From Streptobacillus moniliformis DSM 12112 (GTDB lineage: Bacteria; Fusobacteriota; Fusobacteriia; Fusobacteriales; Leptotrichiaceae): 64,000 nt of DNA. Below the pieces are notes generated by a model that worked only from the letters and a program-made list of their open reading frames with translations, ran no database searches and was not told where the DNA came from. The stretch lies in assembly GCF_000024565.1 (NCBI RefSeq), contig NC_013515.1:372001-436000 (forward strand). Reading direction: 5' to 3'. This document shows, one piece after another, positions 1 to 9,694 of the stretch (the stretch's first letter is position 1; every line of letters starts with the position of its first letter). The position numbers and the translations under genes are program-made.

Positions 1-1
1 T

Positions 2-226
2 CCAAATGTTAAAGCTATAGGGTATAAGGAACTTTTTTTATACTTTTCTGGAGAAATGAGTTTAGAAAAAACTGTAGCGTTATTAAAACAAAAAAGTAGA
101 AACTATGCCAAAAGACAGTTAACTTGGTTTAAGAAAGATAAAAGTTATATTACATATAATTTAAGTGAAATGAGCATAGAAGAAGTATTATTAGATATAT
201 TAAAAAAATTAAAGAGGTATGATTAA
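2..226 (+). CDS. miaA: tRNA dimethylallyltransferase MiaA, C-terminal fragment
   Basis: The window opens inside this gene; 74 C-terminal residues are visible in frame 2 and end at TAA 224-226. MiaA transfers a dimethylallyl group to N6 of A37 in tRNAs that read UNN codons, in the cytoplasm. The visible part has AIGYKE near its start and the [12 protein letters not shown] segment, a combination characteristic of the MiaA C-terminal region (the family motif is roughly R-x-YAKRQ-x-TWF). The stop codon abuts the ATG of the next gene, so the two are probably co-transcribed and translationally coupled. Assigned by family motif only, because the P-loop half is outside the window. Confidence 0.85.
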   Translation, partial: PNVKAIGYKELFLYFSGEMSLEKTVALLKQKSRNYAKRQLTWFKKDKSYITYNLSEMSIEEVLLDILKKLKRYD

Positions 227-685
227 ATGAGAATAGTTGATTTTTTAACTAAGGATAGAATAGTTTTTGGATTAAAATCTGAAACAAAAGAAGATATAAT
301 AAAGGAAATGGCACAGCTGTTTTTAAAGTCTAATGATGTTGTTAAAGAAGGAATGTTTGATATTTTTATTGAAGATTTGATTGAAAGAGAAAATTTAACT
401 TCTACTGGTATGCAAGATGGTATTGCAATTCCACATGCGAAATCTCCTGCAATAAATAAGTTAGCATTAGCACTTGCTATTGTTCCTGAAGGAAAAGATT
501 TTGACTCTTTTGATGAAGAAACATCTAAATTGTTTTTTATGATAGCTGCACCAGAGGATACAAAAAAAGAACATTTAGATTTATTACAAAAGATTTCTAA
601 ACTTTCATATGAAGAAGAAATTTTAGAAAAATTAATATCAACTAAAGATGTTATGGAAGTTATTAAATTATTAGGTATAATATAG
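227..685 (+). CDS. PTS EIIA domain protein (fructose/PtsN type)
   Basis: A 152-residue stand-alone EIIA domain of the fructose/mannitol/PtsN family. Such domains take phosphate from HPr on a histidine and pass it to an EIIB, or act as regulators. The hallmark GIAIPHAK surrounds the likely phospho-histidine H70, in the usual position for this fold, and the C-terminal LLGII ending is also usual. No EIIB, EIIC or HPr gene is nearby, so a regulatory role like PtsN, or service of a distant sugar permease, are both open. It starts directly at the miaA stop codon and is followed by a terminator, making it the last gene of that operon. Confidence 0.85.
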   Translation: MRIVDFLTKDRIVFGLKSETKEDIIKEMAQLFLKSNDVVKEGMFDIFIEDLIERENLTSTGMQDGIAIPHAKSPAINKLALALAIVPEGKDFDSFDEETSKLFFMIAAPEDTKKEHLDLLQKISKLSYEEEILEKLISTKDVMEVIKLLGII

Positions 686-695
686 AAATAAAATT

Positions 696-724
696 AAAAA
701 GCTTGAGGTTATCAAGTTTTTTTA
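696..724 (+). terminator. Rho-independent terminator after the EIIA gene
   Basis: CTTGA (702-706) pairs with TCAAG (712-716), extended by upstream A residues against the T-run that ends near 724. The stem is short, but position and T-tail fit a terminator closing the miaA-EIIA unit. Confidence 0.6.
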
Positions 725-739
725 TTGTAAGGAGGAAAT

Positions 740-1384
740 ATGCAAAAACCGATAATTATAGGGATATCAGGTGGTACAGGAAGTGGTAAGACATCAGTTG
801 CTAATTCAGTTTTAGAAGATTTGATGAAAAATGGTAATGATGTTGTTTTGTTAGAACAGGATTCATATTATAAGAAAAATGATCATTTATCTTTTTCAGA
901 AAGAGTTAAATTAAATTATGATCATCCAAATTCTATTGATTTTGATTTATTAGAAAAACATATTTTAATGTTAAGTAGAAATGAAAGTATAGATAAGCCT
1001 ATATATAATTTTTCAGAACATAATAGAACTAAAGAAACAGAAAGAATAGACCCTAAACCTATAATCATAGTAGAGGGTATATTGATTTTAGCTATAGAAA
1101 AGATTAGAAATATTTTAGACATGAAAATTTTTGTTGATACTGATGATGACATTAGATTATTAAGAAGAATGGAAAGAGATATACAAGAAAGAGGAAGAAG
1201 TTTCGATAATATAAAAGAACAATACATTAATACAGTAAAACCTATGCATCTTGAATTTGTAGAACCATCAAAAAGATATGCAGATGTAATTATTCCACGT
1301 GGTAAGGATAATGAGGTAGGTATAAAGATGGTATCTAGTAGATTAAAGTATCTAATAAGACGTAGTGGTAATAAAGAATATTAA
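740..1384 (+). CDS. udk: Uridine kinase
   Basis: A 214-residue P-loop kinase of the uridine kinase family, phosphorylating uridine and cytidine to UMP and CMP in pyrimidine salvage. The Walker A motif GGTGSGKT lies at residues 11-18. The nucleoside-binding ERVKLNYDHP stretch near residue 60 and the RRMERDIQERGRS lid motif near residue 147 are both typical. Length matches the usual 205-215. An AGGAGG site sits just upstream of the ATG (731-736). It stands alone between a terminator and a regulator gene. The 150 bases after it are A/T runs with no convincing hairpin. Confidence 0.93.
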   Translation: MQKPIIIGISGGTGSGKTSVANSVLEDLMKNGNDVVLLEQDSYYKKNDHLSFSERVKLNYDHPNSIDFDLLEKHILMLSRNESIDKPIYNFSEHNRTKETERIDPKPIIIVEGILILAIEKIRNILDMKIFVDTDDDIRLLRRMERDIQERGRSFDNIKEQYINTVKPMHLEFVEPSKRYADVIIPRGKDNEVGIKMVSSRLKYLIRRSGNKEY

Positions 1385-1535
1385 AAATAGTAAAAAAAGT
1401 TTTTTTATTAAAAAAAGTGTATTTACTTGATTTATACCTTAGTATATTTAATGTAGTTAAAAAAGCGTGTGTTAATTTTTAAAAAAATGAAAGCAAACAA
1501 AAAAAAACACATTATAATATTGTAAAGGGGAAATG

Positions 1536-2702
1536 ATGAAAAGATTAAATGAAACAGAATATGAAATTTTAGAACTAATATCTAAGAATCATTGTGTAAC
1601 AAGAATGGATTTATCCCTTAAATTAAATATATCTCCTGCTGCTATTTCTAAAACTATGAAAAAATTAATTGAAGAAAATCTAGTTTTAGAAGATGATACT
1701 TTATCATCTAAGGGTGGAAGACCAAGAAAAATTTTAAAAATCAATTCAGAATATAAAAAAGTTATTGGTATAAATTTTGGTCCAGGATTTATATATATTT
1801 CTGTAAGTAAAATAGATGGAAGTATAATAGAAACTAGAAAGAAGAAATTTCAATTTAAAGTTTCCCAAAAACTAATAACATTATTAACAGATGAACTTGA
1901 TTTATTATTTGAAAGATATAATAAAAATGAAATTTTAGGTATAGGTCTTGCTGTAAATGGTATAGTAAATACTAGAGATGGTTCTTCAATTTTTTCACCA
2001 CATCTTAAGTGGAGTAATATAAAATTAAGAGAATATTTAGAAAATAAGTTTAATTTACCAGTTATAGTTGATAATGATGTTAGAGCTATGTTGAAAGCAG
2101 AGATATATAAAGTTAAAAAACTTTCAAATGTTATGTATATATACATTAGAGATGGAATAGGATCATCAATAATGATAAATAATAAAATATTTGAAGGTGT
2201 GAATTTTTGTACAGGAGAAATAGGGCATTTTATTATAAATCCTACATCTAATAGTAGATGTCAATGTGGAAAATATGGCTGTCTTGAAGCGGAATATTCT
2301 TCAAAAATGATAAGAAATAAAGTAATTTGGGAATTAGAAAAACAAGGCATTGAACTTGAAAATAACTATATTACATATAAAGAAATATTTGAAAAAGCAT
2401 CATTTGGAGAAGAACCATATAAAGCTATAGTAAAGGAAGCTAGTATTAAAATTGGAAGTACAGTAGGAAATATTTTAAATGTTTTAGACATAGGCAATAT
2501 AATTATAGCTGGAGATATTCTTCATGCTAAAAATATATTTTTAAAAAACTTTGAAAAAGGGATAGATTTAATGAAAACACATAGTTTTGAAAGTATGGTT
2601 AATATTTATACAACAGAATTTGGTGATGATGTTGAAAAATACGGAGCTATTTTTCTAGTAATAATGAACCTATTTTCAGGGCAGAAAATATTTACACTTT
2701 AG
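1536..2702 (+). CDS. ROK-family transcriptional regulator, probable galactose regulator
   Basis: A 388-residue NagC/XylR-type repressor (numbering below counts the first of two adjacent ATGs, 1533). A winged helix-turn-helix occupies roughly residues 8-55 and a ROK sugar-kinase-like domain follows. The domain keeps VDNDVRAM near 179-186 and the zinc motif H232 with CQCGKYGC (243-250). In regulators of this type the ROK domain binds a sugar or sugar phosphate and releases DNA. Two ATGs are possible; GGGG at 1527-1530 favours 1536. A -10-like TATAAT lies at 1513-1518, without a clear -35. It sits immediately before mglB and the gal genes on the same strand, so I infer it controls them. A weak inverted repeat TATTAA-8-TTAATA (2705-2724) in the gap to mglB is a possible operator. 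Confidence 0.85.
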   Translation: MKRLNETEYEILELISKNHCVTRMDLSLKLNISPAAISKTMKKLIEENLVLEDDTLSSKGGRPRKILKINSEYKKVIGINFGPGFIYISVSKIDGSIIETRKKKFQFKVSQKLITLLTDELDLLFERYNKNEILGIGLAVNGIVNTRDGSSIFSPHLKWSNIKLREYLENKFNLPVIVDNDVRAMLKAEIYKVKKLSNVMYIYIRDGIGSSIMINNKIFEGVNFCTGEIGHFIINPTSNSRCQCGKYGCLEAEYSSKMIRNKVIWELEKQGIELENNYITYKEIFEKASFGEEPYKAIVKEASIKIGSTVGNILNVLDIGNIIIAGDILHAKNIFLKNFEKGIDLMKTHSFESMVNIYTTEFGDDVEKYGAIFLVIMNLFSGQKIFTL

Positions 2703-2748
2703 GCTATTAACATAGTGATTAATAAAAAAAATTTAGAGGTGAGAAAAG

Positions 2749-3747
2749 ATGAAAAAATTACTGACAATGGTTTTACTACTATTAGCTTTTGTAGTTTCTT
2801 GTGGTAGTAAAAAAGATACATCAAAAATTACTTTAGGAGTTACTTACTACAAGTTTGATGACAACTTTTTAGCAGGTATGAGAAATGATATGATTCAAAT
2901 AGCAAAAGAAAAATATCCAAATATTGAATTATTAAACAATGATTCACAAAACTCTCAATCTATTTTAAATGATCAAATAGAAGTATTAATAAATAAAGGG
3001 GTAAATGTTTTAGTAATTAACTTAGTTGATCCAACTGCTGGACAATCAGTTATAGACAAAGCTAAAGCAGCAAATATACCAATAATATTATTTAATAAAG
3101 ATCCTGGTGTAGATGCTTTAAATTCTTATGATAAAGCTTGGTATGTAGGAACTACACCTAAAGATTCTGGAATTTTACAAGGACAAGTTATTGAAAAAGC
3201 TTGGCTTGCTAATCCAGCATATGATTTGAATGGAGATGGGGTAATTCAATATGTTATGCTATTTGGAGAACCAGGGCAGCCTGATGCTGAAGCAAGAACT
3301 AAATACTCTATAGAATATTTAAATGAAAAAGGTATAAAAACTGAAGAATTACATAAAGATATAGCTAACTGGGATGCAGCTCAAGCTAAAGATAAAATGG
3401 ATGCTTGGCTATCTGGACCAAATGCTAATAAAATAGAAGTTGTTATAGCTAATAATGATGGAATGGCTTTAGGAGCAGTTGAATCAATAAAAGCAGTTAA
3501 AAAAGAATTACCAGTATTTGGAGTTGACGCTATTCAAGAAGCATTAACATTAATAGAAAAAGGTGAAATGGTTGGAACAGTACTTCAAGATGCAACTGGA
3601 CAAGCAAGAGCTATATTAGAACTTGCAAACAATATTGCAAATGGTAAAGAACCAACTGAAGGAACTGAATGGAAATTAATAGATAAAGCAGTTAGAGTAC
3701 CTTATGTTGGTGTAGATAAAGATAACTATAAAGAATTTCAAAAATAA
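2749..3747 (+). CDS. mglB: Galactose/methyl-galactoside ABC transporter, substrate-binding lipoprotein
   Basis: A 332-residue periplasmic-binding-protein-like lipoprotein that captures galactose (or glucose/methyl-galactoside) for MglAC. The signal peptide ends in a lipobox VVSC with C18 as the lipidated residue, so it should be anchored to a membrane. A calcium-loop sequence DLNGDGVIQ at 159-167 matches the EF-hand-like loop known in E. coli galactose-binding protein, which strongly favours MglB over ribose-binding relatives. GVDAIQEAL and NNDGMALGA, typical of the type 1 fold, are also present. An AGAGGTGAG site precedes the ATG. It is followed by a strong terminator before mglA, so it is probably made in excess over the other subunits. 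Confidence 0.95.
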   Translation: MKKLLTMVLLLLAFVVSCGSKKDTSKITLGVTYYKFDDNFLAGMRNDMIQIAKEKYPNIELLNNDSQNSQSILNDQIEVLINKGVNVLVINLVDPTAGQSVIDKAKAANIPIILFNKDPGVDALNSYDKAWYVGTTPKDSGILQGQVIEKAWLANPAYDLNGDGVIQYVMLFGEPGQPDAEARTKYSIEYLNEKGIKTEELHKDIANWDAAQAKDKMDAWLSGPNANKIEVVIANNDGMALGAVESIKAVKKELPVFGVDAIQEALTLIEKGEMVGTVLQDATGQARAILELANNIANGKEPTEGTEWKLIDKAVRVPYVGVDKDNYKEFQK

Positions 3748-3758
3748 ATAGTTAGATG

Positions 3759-3787
3759 AAAAAGCCACTTATGTAGTGGCTTTTTTT
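3759..3787 (+). terminator. Intra-operon terminator between mglB and mglA
   Basis: GCCACT (3764-3769) pairs with AGTGGC (3775-3780) around a 5-base loop. It is preceded by AAAAA and followed by a run of seven T. It lies between two subunit genes of one transporter, so partial read-through would give more mglB than mglAC transcript. Confidence 0.9.
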
Positions 3788-3806
3788 AAAAGAGGAGAGA
3801 AAATAA

Positions 3807-5303
3807 ATGACAGATAATACATTTGAATATGTTTTGGAAATGGATAATATATCAAAAGAATTTTCAGGTGTCAAAGCATTAGATGGTGTAAAGTTAAAAA
3901 TAAGGCCTAATACTGTACATGCTTTAATGGGAGAAAATGGTGCAGGAAAATCAACTTTAATGAAATGTCTATTTGGTATATATAAAAAGGATACAGGAAC
4001 TATAAGACTAGAGGGAAAGATTGTTGATTTTTTAAATTCGAAAAATGCTTTGGAACATGGTGTTTCAATGGTTCATCAAGAATTAAATCAAGTATTACAA
4101 AGAAATGTTATGGATAATATATGGCTAGGAAGATATCCAGTTAAATATGGTATGGTTGATGAGAAAAAAATGTATGAGGATACACTAAAAATATTTAAAA
4201 ATTTAGATATTAATATAGATCCTAGAGCAAAAGTTAATACTTTAAGCGTTTCGCAAATGCAAATGCTTGAAATTGCTAAAGCAGTTTCATATGATTCTAA
4301 AGTTTTAATTTTGGATGAACCAACTTCTTCATTAACTGAAAATGAAGTACTTCATCTTTTCCGTATAATAAAGAAATTACAAGGAAGTGGAATAGGAGTA
4401 GTATATATTTCACATAAAATGGAAGAGATCAAAGAAATATGTGATGAAATAACAATATTAAGAGATGGTAAATGGATTGCAACTGAAAGTGTTAAAGAAT
4501 TAACTACAGATCAGATTATAAACCTAATGGTAGGAAGAGATCTAAGTAATAGATTCCCAGCTAAAACAAGTAAACCTAAAGATGTAATTATGTCTGTTGA
4601 AGGCTTAACTAATAAGGATTTAAGAGATGTAAGTTTTGACTTACATAAAGGAGAAATCTTAGGAATAGCAGGTCTTGTTGGTTCTAAGAGAACTGAAATA
4701 GTTGAAACAATATTTGGACTGCGTGGAAATTATTTAGGTGATATTAAAATTCATGATAAGGTAGTTAAAATTAATTCATCAAATGAGGCAAGAGAAAATG
4801 GATTAGCTTTAATAACAGAAGAAAGACGTGCAACAGGAATATTTTCAATGTTAGATATTAGATTTAATTCAATAATATCTAATGTTAAAAATTATACTAA
4901 ATTTGGATTAATAAATAATAATAAGGTTGAAAAAGATACTAAGTGGGTAATTGATTCAATGAAAGTTAAAACACCTTCTCAATTTCAAAGTATAGGTAAA
5001 TTATCAGGTGGAAATCAACAAAAAGTAATTATAGGAAGATGGTTATTAACTAATCCAGAAATACTTATGATGGATGAACCTACAAGAGGAATTGATGTAG
5101 GAGCTAAATTTGAAATATATCAATTAATGATAGAGCTTGCAAAAAAAGATAAGGGTATAATAATGATATCATCTGAAATGCCAGAATTACTTGGAATTAC
5201 AGATAGAATTATAGTAATGAGCAATGGTAGAGTTGCAGGTATAGTAAATACTAAAGAAACAACACAAGAAGAAATTCTAAAACTTACAGCTATGTATTTA
5301 TAG
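3807..5303 (+). CDS. mglA: Galactose/methyl-galactoside ABC transporter, ATP-binding protein
   Basis: A 498-residue double ATPase of the sugar CUT2 class, powering import through MglC. The N-terminal half has Walker [10 protein letters not shown] (42-50), a divergent signature LSVSQMQ and Walker [10 protein letters not shown]. The C-terminal half has a degenerate Walker A (GLVGSKRTE) but an intact LSGGNQQK signature and [11 protein letters not shown] degenerate second Walker A is normal in this class (MglA, RbsA, XylG), implying one hydrolytic site per chain. The start follows AGAGGAGAG with good spacing, directly after the mglB terminator. The stop is 12 bases before mglC. Confidence 0.95.
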   Translation: MTDNTFEYVLEMDNISKEFSGVKALDGVKLKIRPNTVHALMGENGAGKSTLMKCLFGIYKKDTGTIRLEGKIVDFLNSKNALEHGVSMVHQELNQVLQRNVMDNIWLGRYPVKYGMVDEKKMYEDTLKIFKNLDINIDPRAKVNTLSVSQMQMLEIAKAVSYDSKVLILDEPTSSLTENEVLHLFRIIKKLQGSGIGVVYISHKMEEIKEICDEITILRDGKWIATESVKELTTDQIINLMVGRDLSNRFPAKTSKPKDVIMSVEGLTNKDLRDVSFDLHKGEILGIAGLVGSKRTEIVETIFGLRGNYLGDIKIHDKVVKINSSNEARENGLALITEERRATGIFSMLDIRFNSIISNVKNYTKFGLINNNKVEKDTKWVIDSMKVKTPSQFQSIGKLSGGNQQKVIIGRWLLTNPEILMMDEPTRGIDVGAKFEIYQLMIELAKKDKGIIMISSEMPELLGITDRIIVMSNGRVAGIVNTKETTQEEILKLTAMYL

Positions 5304-5315
5304 GAGGAATAAAGA

Positions 5316-6404
5316 GTGAACAACGAAAAAATTGAAAAATTAAAAGAAATGGCAATGAATAAATTAAAAAATAGTGAAATATTTATTGTGTTATTACTAT
5401 TATTCATATTAATAGTTCTTCAAGATGGAACATTTTTAAAATTTAGAAATATTATTAATATTTTAACTCAATCTTCAGTTAAAATGATTATAGCATTAGG
5501 AGTTGCAGGAATAATAGTTACACAAGGAACTGATCTTTCAGCTGGTAGACAAATAGGTATATCAGGTCTTATAACTGCCTCACTTTTACAATCAATAACT
5601 AATCCAAATAGGGTATATAAGTTTGCAGAAACTTACTCACCTATTAAAGATGCTTTTTCATCTATAGGAAGAACATTAGGTTTTGCAGATGAACCTGGAT
5701 TTACTACTATAGCTATAACCCTAATTTTAGTTATTATTATTGGTTCTTTAATTGGCCTTATAAACGGTATTTTAGTATCTAAATTTAATATAGTACCATT
5801 TGTTGCAACTATGGGTATGATGATTATAGCCTATGGTGCAAATTCATTATACTTTGATTATACAGGATCAACACCAATTGCAGGATTTAGTAGTAATTAT
5901 TCAAGTATAGTAGGAAATATAGTAATAGGTGATTTCTATATTCCAAAATTAATAATTTATGCAACAATTGCAGTAATTGTGATGTGGATAATATGGAATA
6001 AGACAGTATTTGGAAAAAATCTTTTTGCAGTAGGTGGAAATCCAGAAGCAGCGAGAGTATCTGGAGTAAATGTTACTAAAACTTTAATAACAGTATATAT
6101 AATATCAGGGATAATGTATGCTATAGGTGGATTTTTAGAAGCAGCTCGTATAGGGTCTGCATCAAATAACTTAGGAAACCTTTATGAATTAGATGCTATA
6201 GCAGCCTGTGTTGTTGGAGGAGTATCATTTTCAGGAGGGGTTGGAAAAATCTCTGGAGTAGTATCAGGGGTTATTATCTTTACAATGATTAATTATGGAC
6301 TAACATATATAGGAGTAAACCCTTATTGGCAATATATTATTAAAGGAATGATAATAATAACAGCAGTAGGTATAGATATGCTTAAATATAAGAAGAAGAA
6401 TTAA
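5316..6404 (+). CDS. mglC: Galactose/methyl-galactoside ABC transporter, permease
   Basis: A 362-residue membrane permease forming the homodimeric channel for MglBA. It has about nine or ten hydrophobic segments and conserved motifs of the RbsC/MglC family: GVAGIIVTQGTDLSAG, VGGNPEAARVSG and VVGGVSFSGGVGKISG. The long loop around residues 85-130 (between the first segments) is a feature of MglC as against RbsC. The start is GTG, supported by AGGAGG at 5302-5307. The stop precedes galK's ribosome site by a few bases, so import and phosphorylation of galactose are expressed together. Confidence 0.93.
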   Translation: MNNEKIEKLKEMAMNKLKNSEIFIVLLLLFILIVLQDGTFLKFRNIINILTQSSVKMIIALGVAGIIVTQGTDLSAGRQIGISGLITASLLQSITNPNRVYKFAETYSPIKDAFSSIGRTLGFADEPGFTTIAITLILVIIIGSLIGLINGILVSKFNIVPFVATMGMMIIAYGANSLYFDYTGSTPIAGFSSNYSSIVGNIVIGDFYIPKLIIYATIAVIVMWIIWNKTVFGKNLFAVGGNPEAARVSGVNVTKTLITVYIISGIMYAIGGFLEAARIGSASNNLGNLYELDAIAACVVGGVSFSGGVGKISGVVSGVIIFTMINYGLTYIGVNPYWQYIIKGMIIITAVGIDMLKYKKKN

Positions 6405-6422
6405 TTTTTGTGGAGGATATTT

Positions 6423-7583
6423 ATGTTAAAAGTTATAGAATACAGATTTAATGAATTATTTGGTAAAAACTATGAAAGTAGATATTTTGCACCAGGTAGA
6501 GTAAATTTAATTGGTGAACATACAGACTATAACGGTGGAAATGTATTTCCTTGTGCTATAGATAGAGGAACTATAGCTTTAGTGTCTAAAAGAGAAGATA
6601 GAAAATGTAGATTTTATTCTGAAAATTTCAAAGAAAAAGGTGTAATAGAATTTGATATAGATAAATTAGTTAATGAAGCAGAACATAGTTGGGTAAATTA
6701 TCCTAAAGGTATGTTTAAAGCATTTATAGATAAAGGATATGATATTAATCATGGTTTTGATGTATTAATCTATGGTGATATACCTAATGGAGCTGGACTT
6801 TCTTCATCAGCTTCTGTTGAAATGGTTATAGGGATAATGTTGAAAAATGAATTTAAATTTGATATAGAAACTATAGACATAGTTAAATTAGGTAAGTTAA
6901 CAGAAAACGAATTTATAGGTGTAAATTCAGGAATTATGGATCAATTTGCAGTAGCTATGGGTAAAAAGGATAAGGCTATTTTACTTGATTGTAATACTTT
7001 GATTTATGAATATGTTCCTGTAATGCTTGAAAATGAATATATAATAATAGCAAATACTAATAAAAGACGTGGACTTGCTGATTCAAAATACAATGAAAGA
7101 CGTGCAGAATGTGAAAAAGCTTTAGAAGAATTACAGACTAAATTAAATATTAAAGCTTTAGGAGAATTATCTATAGATGAATTTGAAGCAAATAAAGATT
7201 TAATTAAATGTGAAATAAGACAAAAAAGAGCAAAACATGCTGTATATGAAAATCAAAGAACATTAATGGCAAAAGAAGCTTTAACTAAAGGAGATCTAAA
7301 AACTTTTGGTAGATTAATGAATGAATCACATATTTCTTTAAGAGATGATTATGAAGTTACAGGAATAGAACTTGATTCATTAGTTGAGGTTGCTTGGGAA
7401 GAAGAAGGAATAGTAGGTTCAAGAATGACAGGTGCAGGATTTGGGGGATGCACAGTAAGTATAGTAAAAAAAGTTAATGTTGATAAGTTTATAGAAAATG
7501 TTGGTAGAAAATATTTTGAAAAAACAGGTCTTAAAGCAGATTTCTATATAGCAAATGTAAGTGAGGGTGCAAGAATTTTATGA
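6423..7583 (+). CDS. galK: Galactokinase
   Basis: A 386-residue GHMP kinase that phosphorylates alpha-D-galactose to galactose-1-phosphate, the first committed Leloir step. The galactokinase signature GRVNLIGEHTDYNGG is near the N terminus, the ATP-binding PNGAGLSSSAS in the middle and GSRMTGAGFGGC near the end; length is standard (380-400). I chose ATG 6423 over an upstream in-frame TTG (6408) because GGAGG (6412-6416) lies between them with ideal spacing for the ATG. It overlaps galM by 4 bases (ATGA), indicating translational coupling. Confidence 0.95.
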   Translation: MLKVIEYRFNELFGKNYESRYFAPGRVNLIGEHTDYNGGNVFPCAIDRGTIALVSKREDRKCRFYSENFKEKGVIEFDIDKLVNEAEHSWVNYPKGMFKAFIDKGYDINHGFDVLIYGDIPNGAGLSSSASVEMVIGIMLKNEFKFDIETIDIVKLGKLTENEFIGVNSGIMDQFAVAMGKKDKAILLDCNTLIYEYVPVMLENEYIIIANTNKRRGLADSKYNERRAECEKALEELQTKLNIKALGELSIDEFEANKDLIKCEIRQKRAKHAVYENQRTLMAKEALTKGDLKTFGRLMNESHISLRDDYEVTGIELDSLVEVAWEEEGIVGSRMTGAGFGGCTVSIVKKVNVDKFIENVGRKYFEKTGLKADFYIANVSEGARIL

Positions 7584-8632
7584 TAAATTATTCTAAAAAC
7601 ATATTAGGTAAACTAGGAAATAAAGAAGTAACTGAACATATACTTAAAAACTCTAATGGATTTGAAGTTCATATTTTAAATCTTGGGGGAATTATTACTA
7701 AGATACTTGTAGAAGATAAAGATGGAGTATTTAGAAATGTAGTTTTAGGTTATGATTTTTTTGAAAAATATTTAAATGATCCTAGTTATGCTGGCTCTAT
7801 AATAGGACCAACATCAGGAAGAATAGAAAATGGTAAATATAGTATAGATGGCATAGAATATGTATTAGAAATAAATAGTGGAGAACATGCAAATCATGGA
7901 GGAACGAACTCTTTAACATCTAAAATTTTTGATGTTAAACCTGTAGTTTTTAATGAGTATAAAGGTATAGAACTTAAATATTTTTGGAAACATCTTGATG
8001 GAAATCATCATGGTAATATGACTTTCTATATTAGATATATGATAAGTGAAAAATCAGAGCTATTAGTTGAATTGCATGCCGAAAGTGATAGAAATTCATA
8101 TATTAATTTAACGAATCATTCATATTTTAATCTTTCAGGAGATCTAAGAGTTAATGGAGATGAGCAATTATTAAAAATAAGTGCAAATGAATTTTGCCCA
8201 GTTAAAGAAAATATGATTCCTACTGGAGAAAAATTAAAAGTAGATAATACTTGTTTTGATCTAAGAGAATATGTGAAAATTAAAGATGGAATTAATGTTT
8301 CACATCCACAATTTGATATAACTCGTGCATATGATCATGCTTTTGTATTAGACAAAGATAAAGAAGTGGCAGTATCACTTTATTCTGAATATTCAGGTAT
8401 AAAATTAAATGTAGAAACTAGTCAAAATTGTATGGTAGTATATACAGGGAACTTTTTAGATGATGCTAAAGCTTTTGGAAATTTAAAAGAAAATTCAAGA
8501 TATTTAGGTGTTGCCTTAGAAGCTCAAAATTATCAAAATGGAATTAATATTGAAAATTTTGATTCTAAATTAACGAAACCAACTATGCCATATTTTGAAA
8601 AAATTAAATATATATTTGAAACTGTAAAATAG
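7580..8632 (+). CDS. galM: Aldose 1-epimerase (galactose mutarotase)
   Basis: A 350-residue mutarotase interconverting beta- and alpha-galactose, supplying the alpha anomer that GalK uses. It shows the family core: GPTSGRIENG, ANHGGTNSL (a substrate-contacting histidine), the NLTNHSYFNLSG motif with the second catalytic histidine, and YDHAFVLD. A glutamate near the C terminus in VALEAQNYQ corresponds to the catalytic base. Its start overlaps the galK stop. A terminator follows, so galK-galM end the first transcription block of the galactose cluster. Confidence 0.93.
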   Translation: MINYSKNILGKLGNKEVTEHILKNSNGFEVHILNLGGIITKILVEDKDGVFRNVVLGYDFFEKYLNDPSYAGSIIGPTSGRIENGKYSIDGIEYVLEINSGEHANHGGTNSLTSKIFDVKPVVFNEYKGIELKYFWKHLDGNHHGNMTFYIRYMISEKSELLVELHAESDRNSYINLTNHSYFNLSGDLRVNGDEQLLKISANEFCPVKENMIPTGEKLKVDNTCFDLREYVKIKDGINVSHPQFDITRAYDHAFVLDKDKEVAVSLYSEYSGIKLNVETSQNCMVVYTGNFLDDAKAFGNLKENSRYLGVALEAQNYQNGINIENFDSKLTKPTMPYFEKIKYIFETVK

Positions 8633-8643
8633 TTATTTTAAGA

Positions 8644-8675
8644 AACAGAGAAAATTTATTTTTCTCTTGTTTTTT
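8644..8675 (+). terminator. Rho-independent terminator after galM
   Basis: AACAGAGAAAA pairs with the TTTTCTCTTGTT side around a short AT loop, and a T-run continues to 8675. It separates galK-galM from galE-galT. Confidence 0.75.
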
Positions 8676-8705
8676 ATACTAAATATAATTTAGGAGGAGA
8701 TTTTA

Positions 8706-9686
8706 ATGAAAAATGTATTAGTTATAGGTGGAGCAGGTTATATTGGTTCACATACAGTAAAATTACTTAAGCAATCTGGATATAATGCGATAATTTACGA
8801 TAATTTATCTAAGGGTCATAAAGAAGTTGCAGATATTTTAGATGTTAAATTAATTATTGGAGATTTAGGAGATAGAGAAAAATTAAAAGAAGTTTTTGAA
8901 ACTGAAAAAATTGATGTAGTTATGCATTTTGCAGCATTTATAGAGGTAGGAGAATCAGTAACAGCTCCTGGTAAATATTATGAAAATAATGTAGCTAAAG
9001 TAATAAATCTTTTAAATCAAATGGTAGAATCTAATATTAAAAACTTTGTGTTTAGTTCTACAGCAGCTACATTTGGAAATCCTCAATCTGAGAAAATAAG
9101 TGAAACACATCCACAAAACCCTATAAACCCTTATGGAAGTTCTAAAAGAATGGTAGAAATTATACTTAAGGATTTTGAAAAAGCATATGGATTAAAATCA
9201 GTTATTTTAAGATATTTTAATGCTGCTGGAGCAGATATGGATGGTTTAATTGGAGAATCACATTCACCAGAAAGTCATTTAATACCTGTAATCTTAGAAG
9301 CAGCTTCAGGTAAGAGAGAAAGTATAAAAATATTTGGTACGGATTATGAAACAGAAGATGGAACTTGTATCAGAGATTATATACATGTATACGATTTAGC
9401 TAAGGTTCACATAATGGGAATGGAAAAAATGCTTGATAAAAATCTCTCTTTAGAATATAATCTAGGAAATGGAAAAGGATTTTCAGTTAGATCTATAATA
9501 GATACAGTAAAAAAAGTTACCAAAAAAGAATTTAAAGTAGTTGAAGCTGATAGACGTCCAGGAGATCCTGCCGTTTTAATTGCAGATCCAACTAAACTAA
9601 TGACAGAATTAAAATGGGTTTCTGAATATAGTTTAGATGATATTATAAGCTCTGCATGGCTTTGGGAACAAAATAGAAAATACTAG
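8706..9686 (+). CDS. galE: UDP-glucose 4-epimerase
   Basis: A 326-residue extended short-chain dehydrogenase that interconverts UDP-galactose and UDP-glucose with bound NAD. The Rossmann motif GGAGYIGSH is at residues 8-16, the catalytic YGSSK (YxxxK) near 144, the serine of SSTAATFG just before it, and the substrate-binding LRYFNAAGAD and RRPGDPA motifs follow. The start has a clean TAGGAGGAG site. It is co-directional with galT, 8 bases downstream. Besides galactose breakdown it can supply UDP-galactose for surface glycans. Confidence 0.96.
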   Translation: MKNVLVIGGAGYIGSHTVKLLKQSGYNAIIYDNLSKGHKEVADILDVKLIIGDLGDREKLKEVFETEKIDVVMHFAAFIEVGESVTAPGKYYENNVAKVINLLNQMVESNIKNFVFSSTAATFGNPQSEKISETHPQNPINPYGSSKRMVEIILKDFEKAYGLKSVILRYFNAAGADMDGLIGESHSPESHLIPVILEAASGKRESIKIFGTDYETEDGTCIRDYIHVYDLAKVHIMGMEKMLDKNLSLEYNLGNGKGFSVRSIIDTVKKVTKKEFKVVEADRRPGDPAVLIADPTKLMTELKWVSEYSLDDIISSAWLWEQNRKY

Positions 9687-9694
9687 GAGAAGAT

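Noticed and set aside
1385-1532. A7/T7 hairpin after udk as a terminator
   Set aside because: The stem would be only A-T pairs with no defined loop. In this base composition such runs are common by chance.
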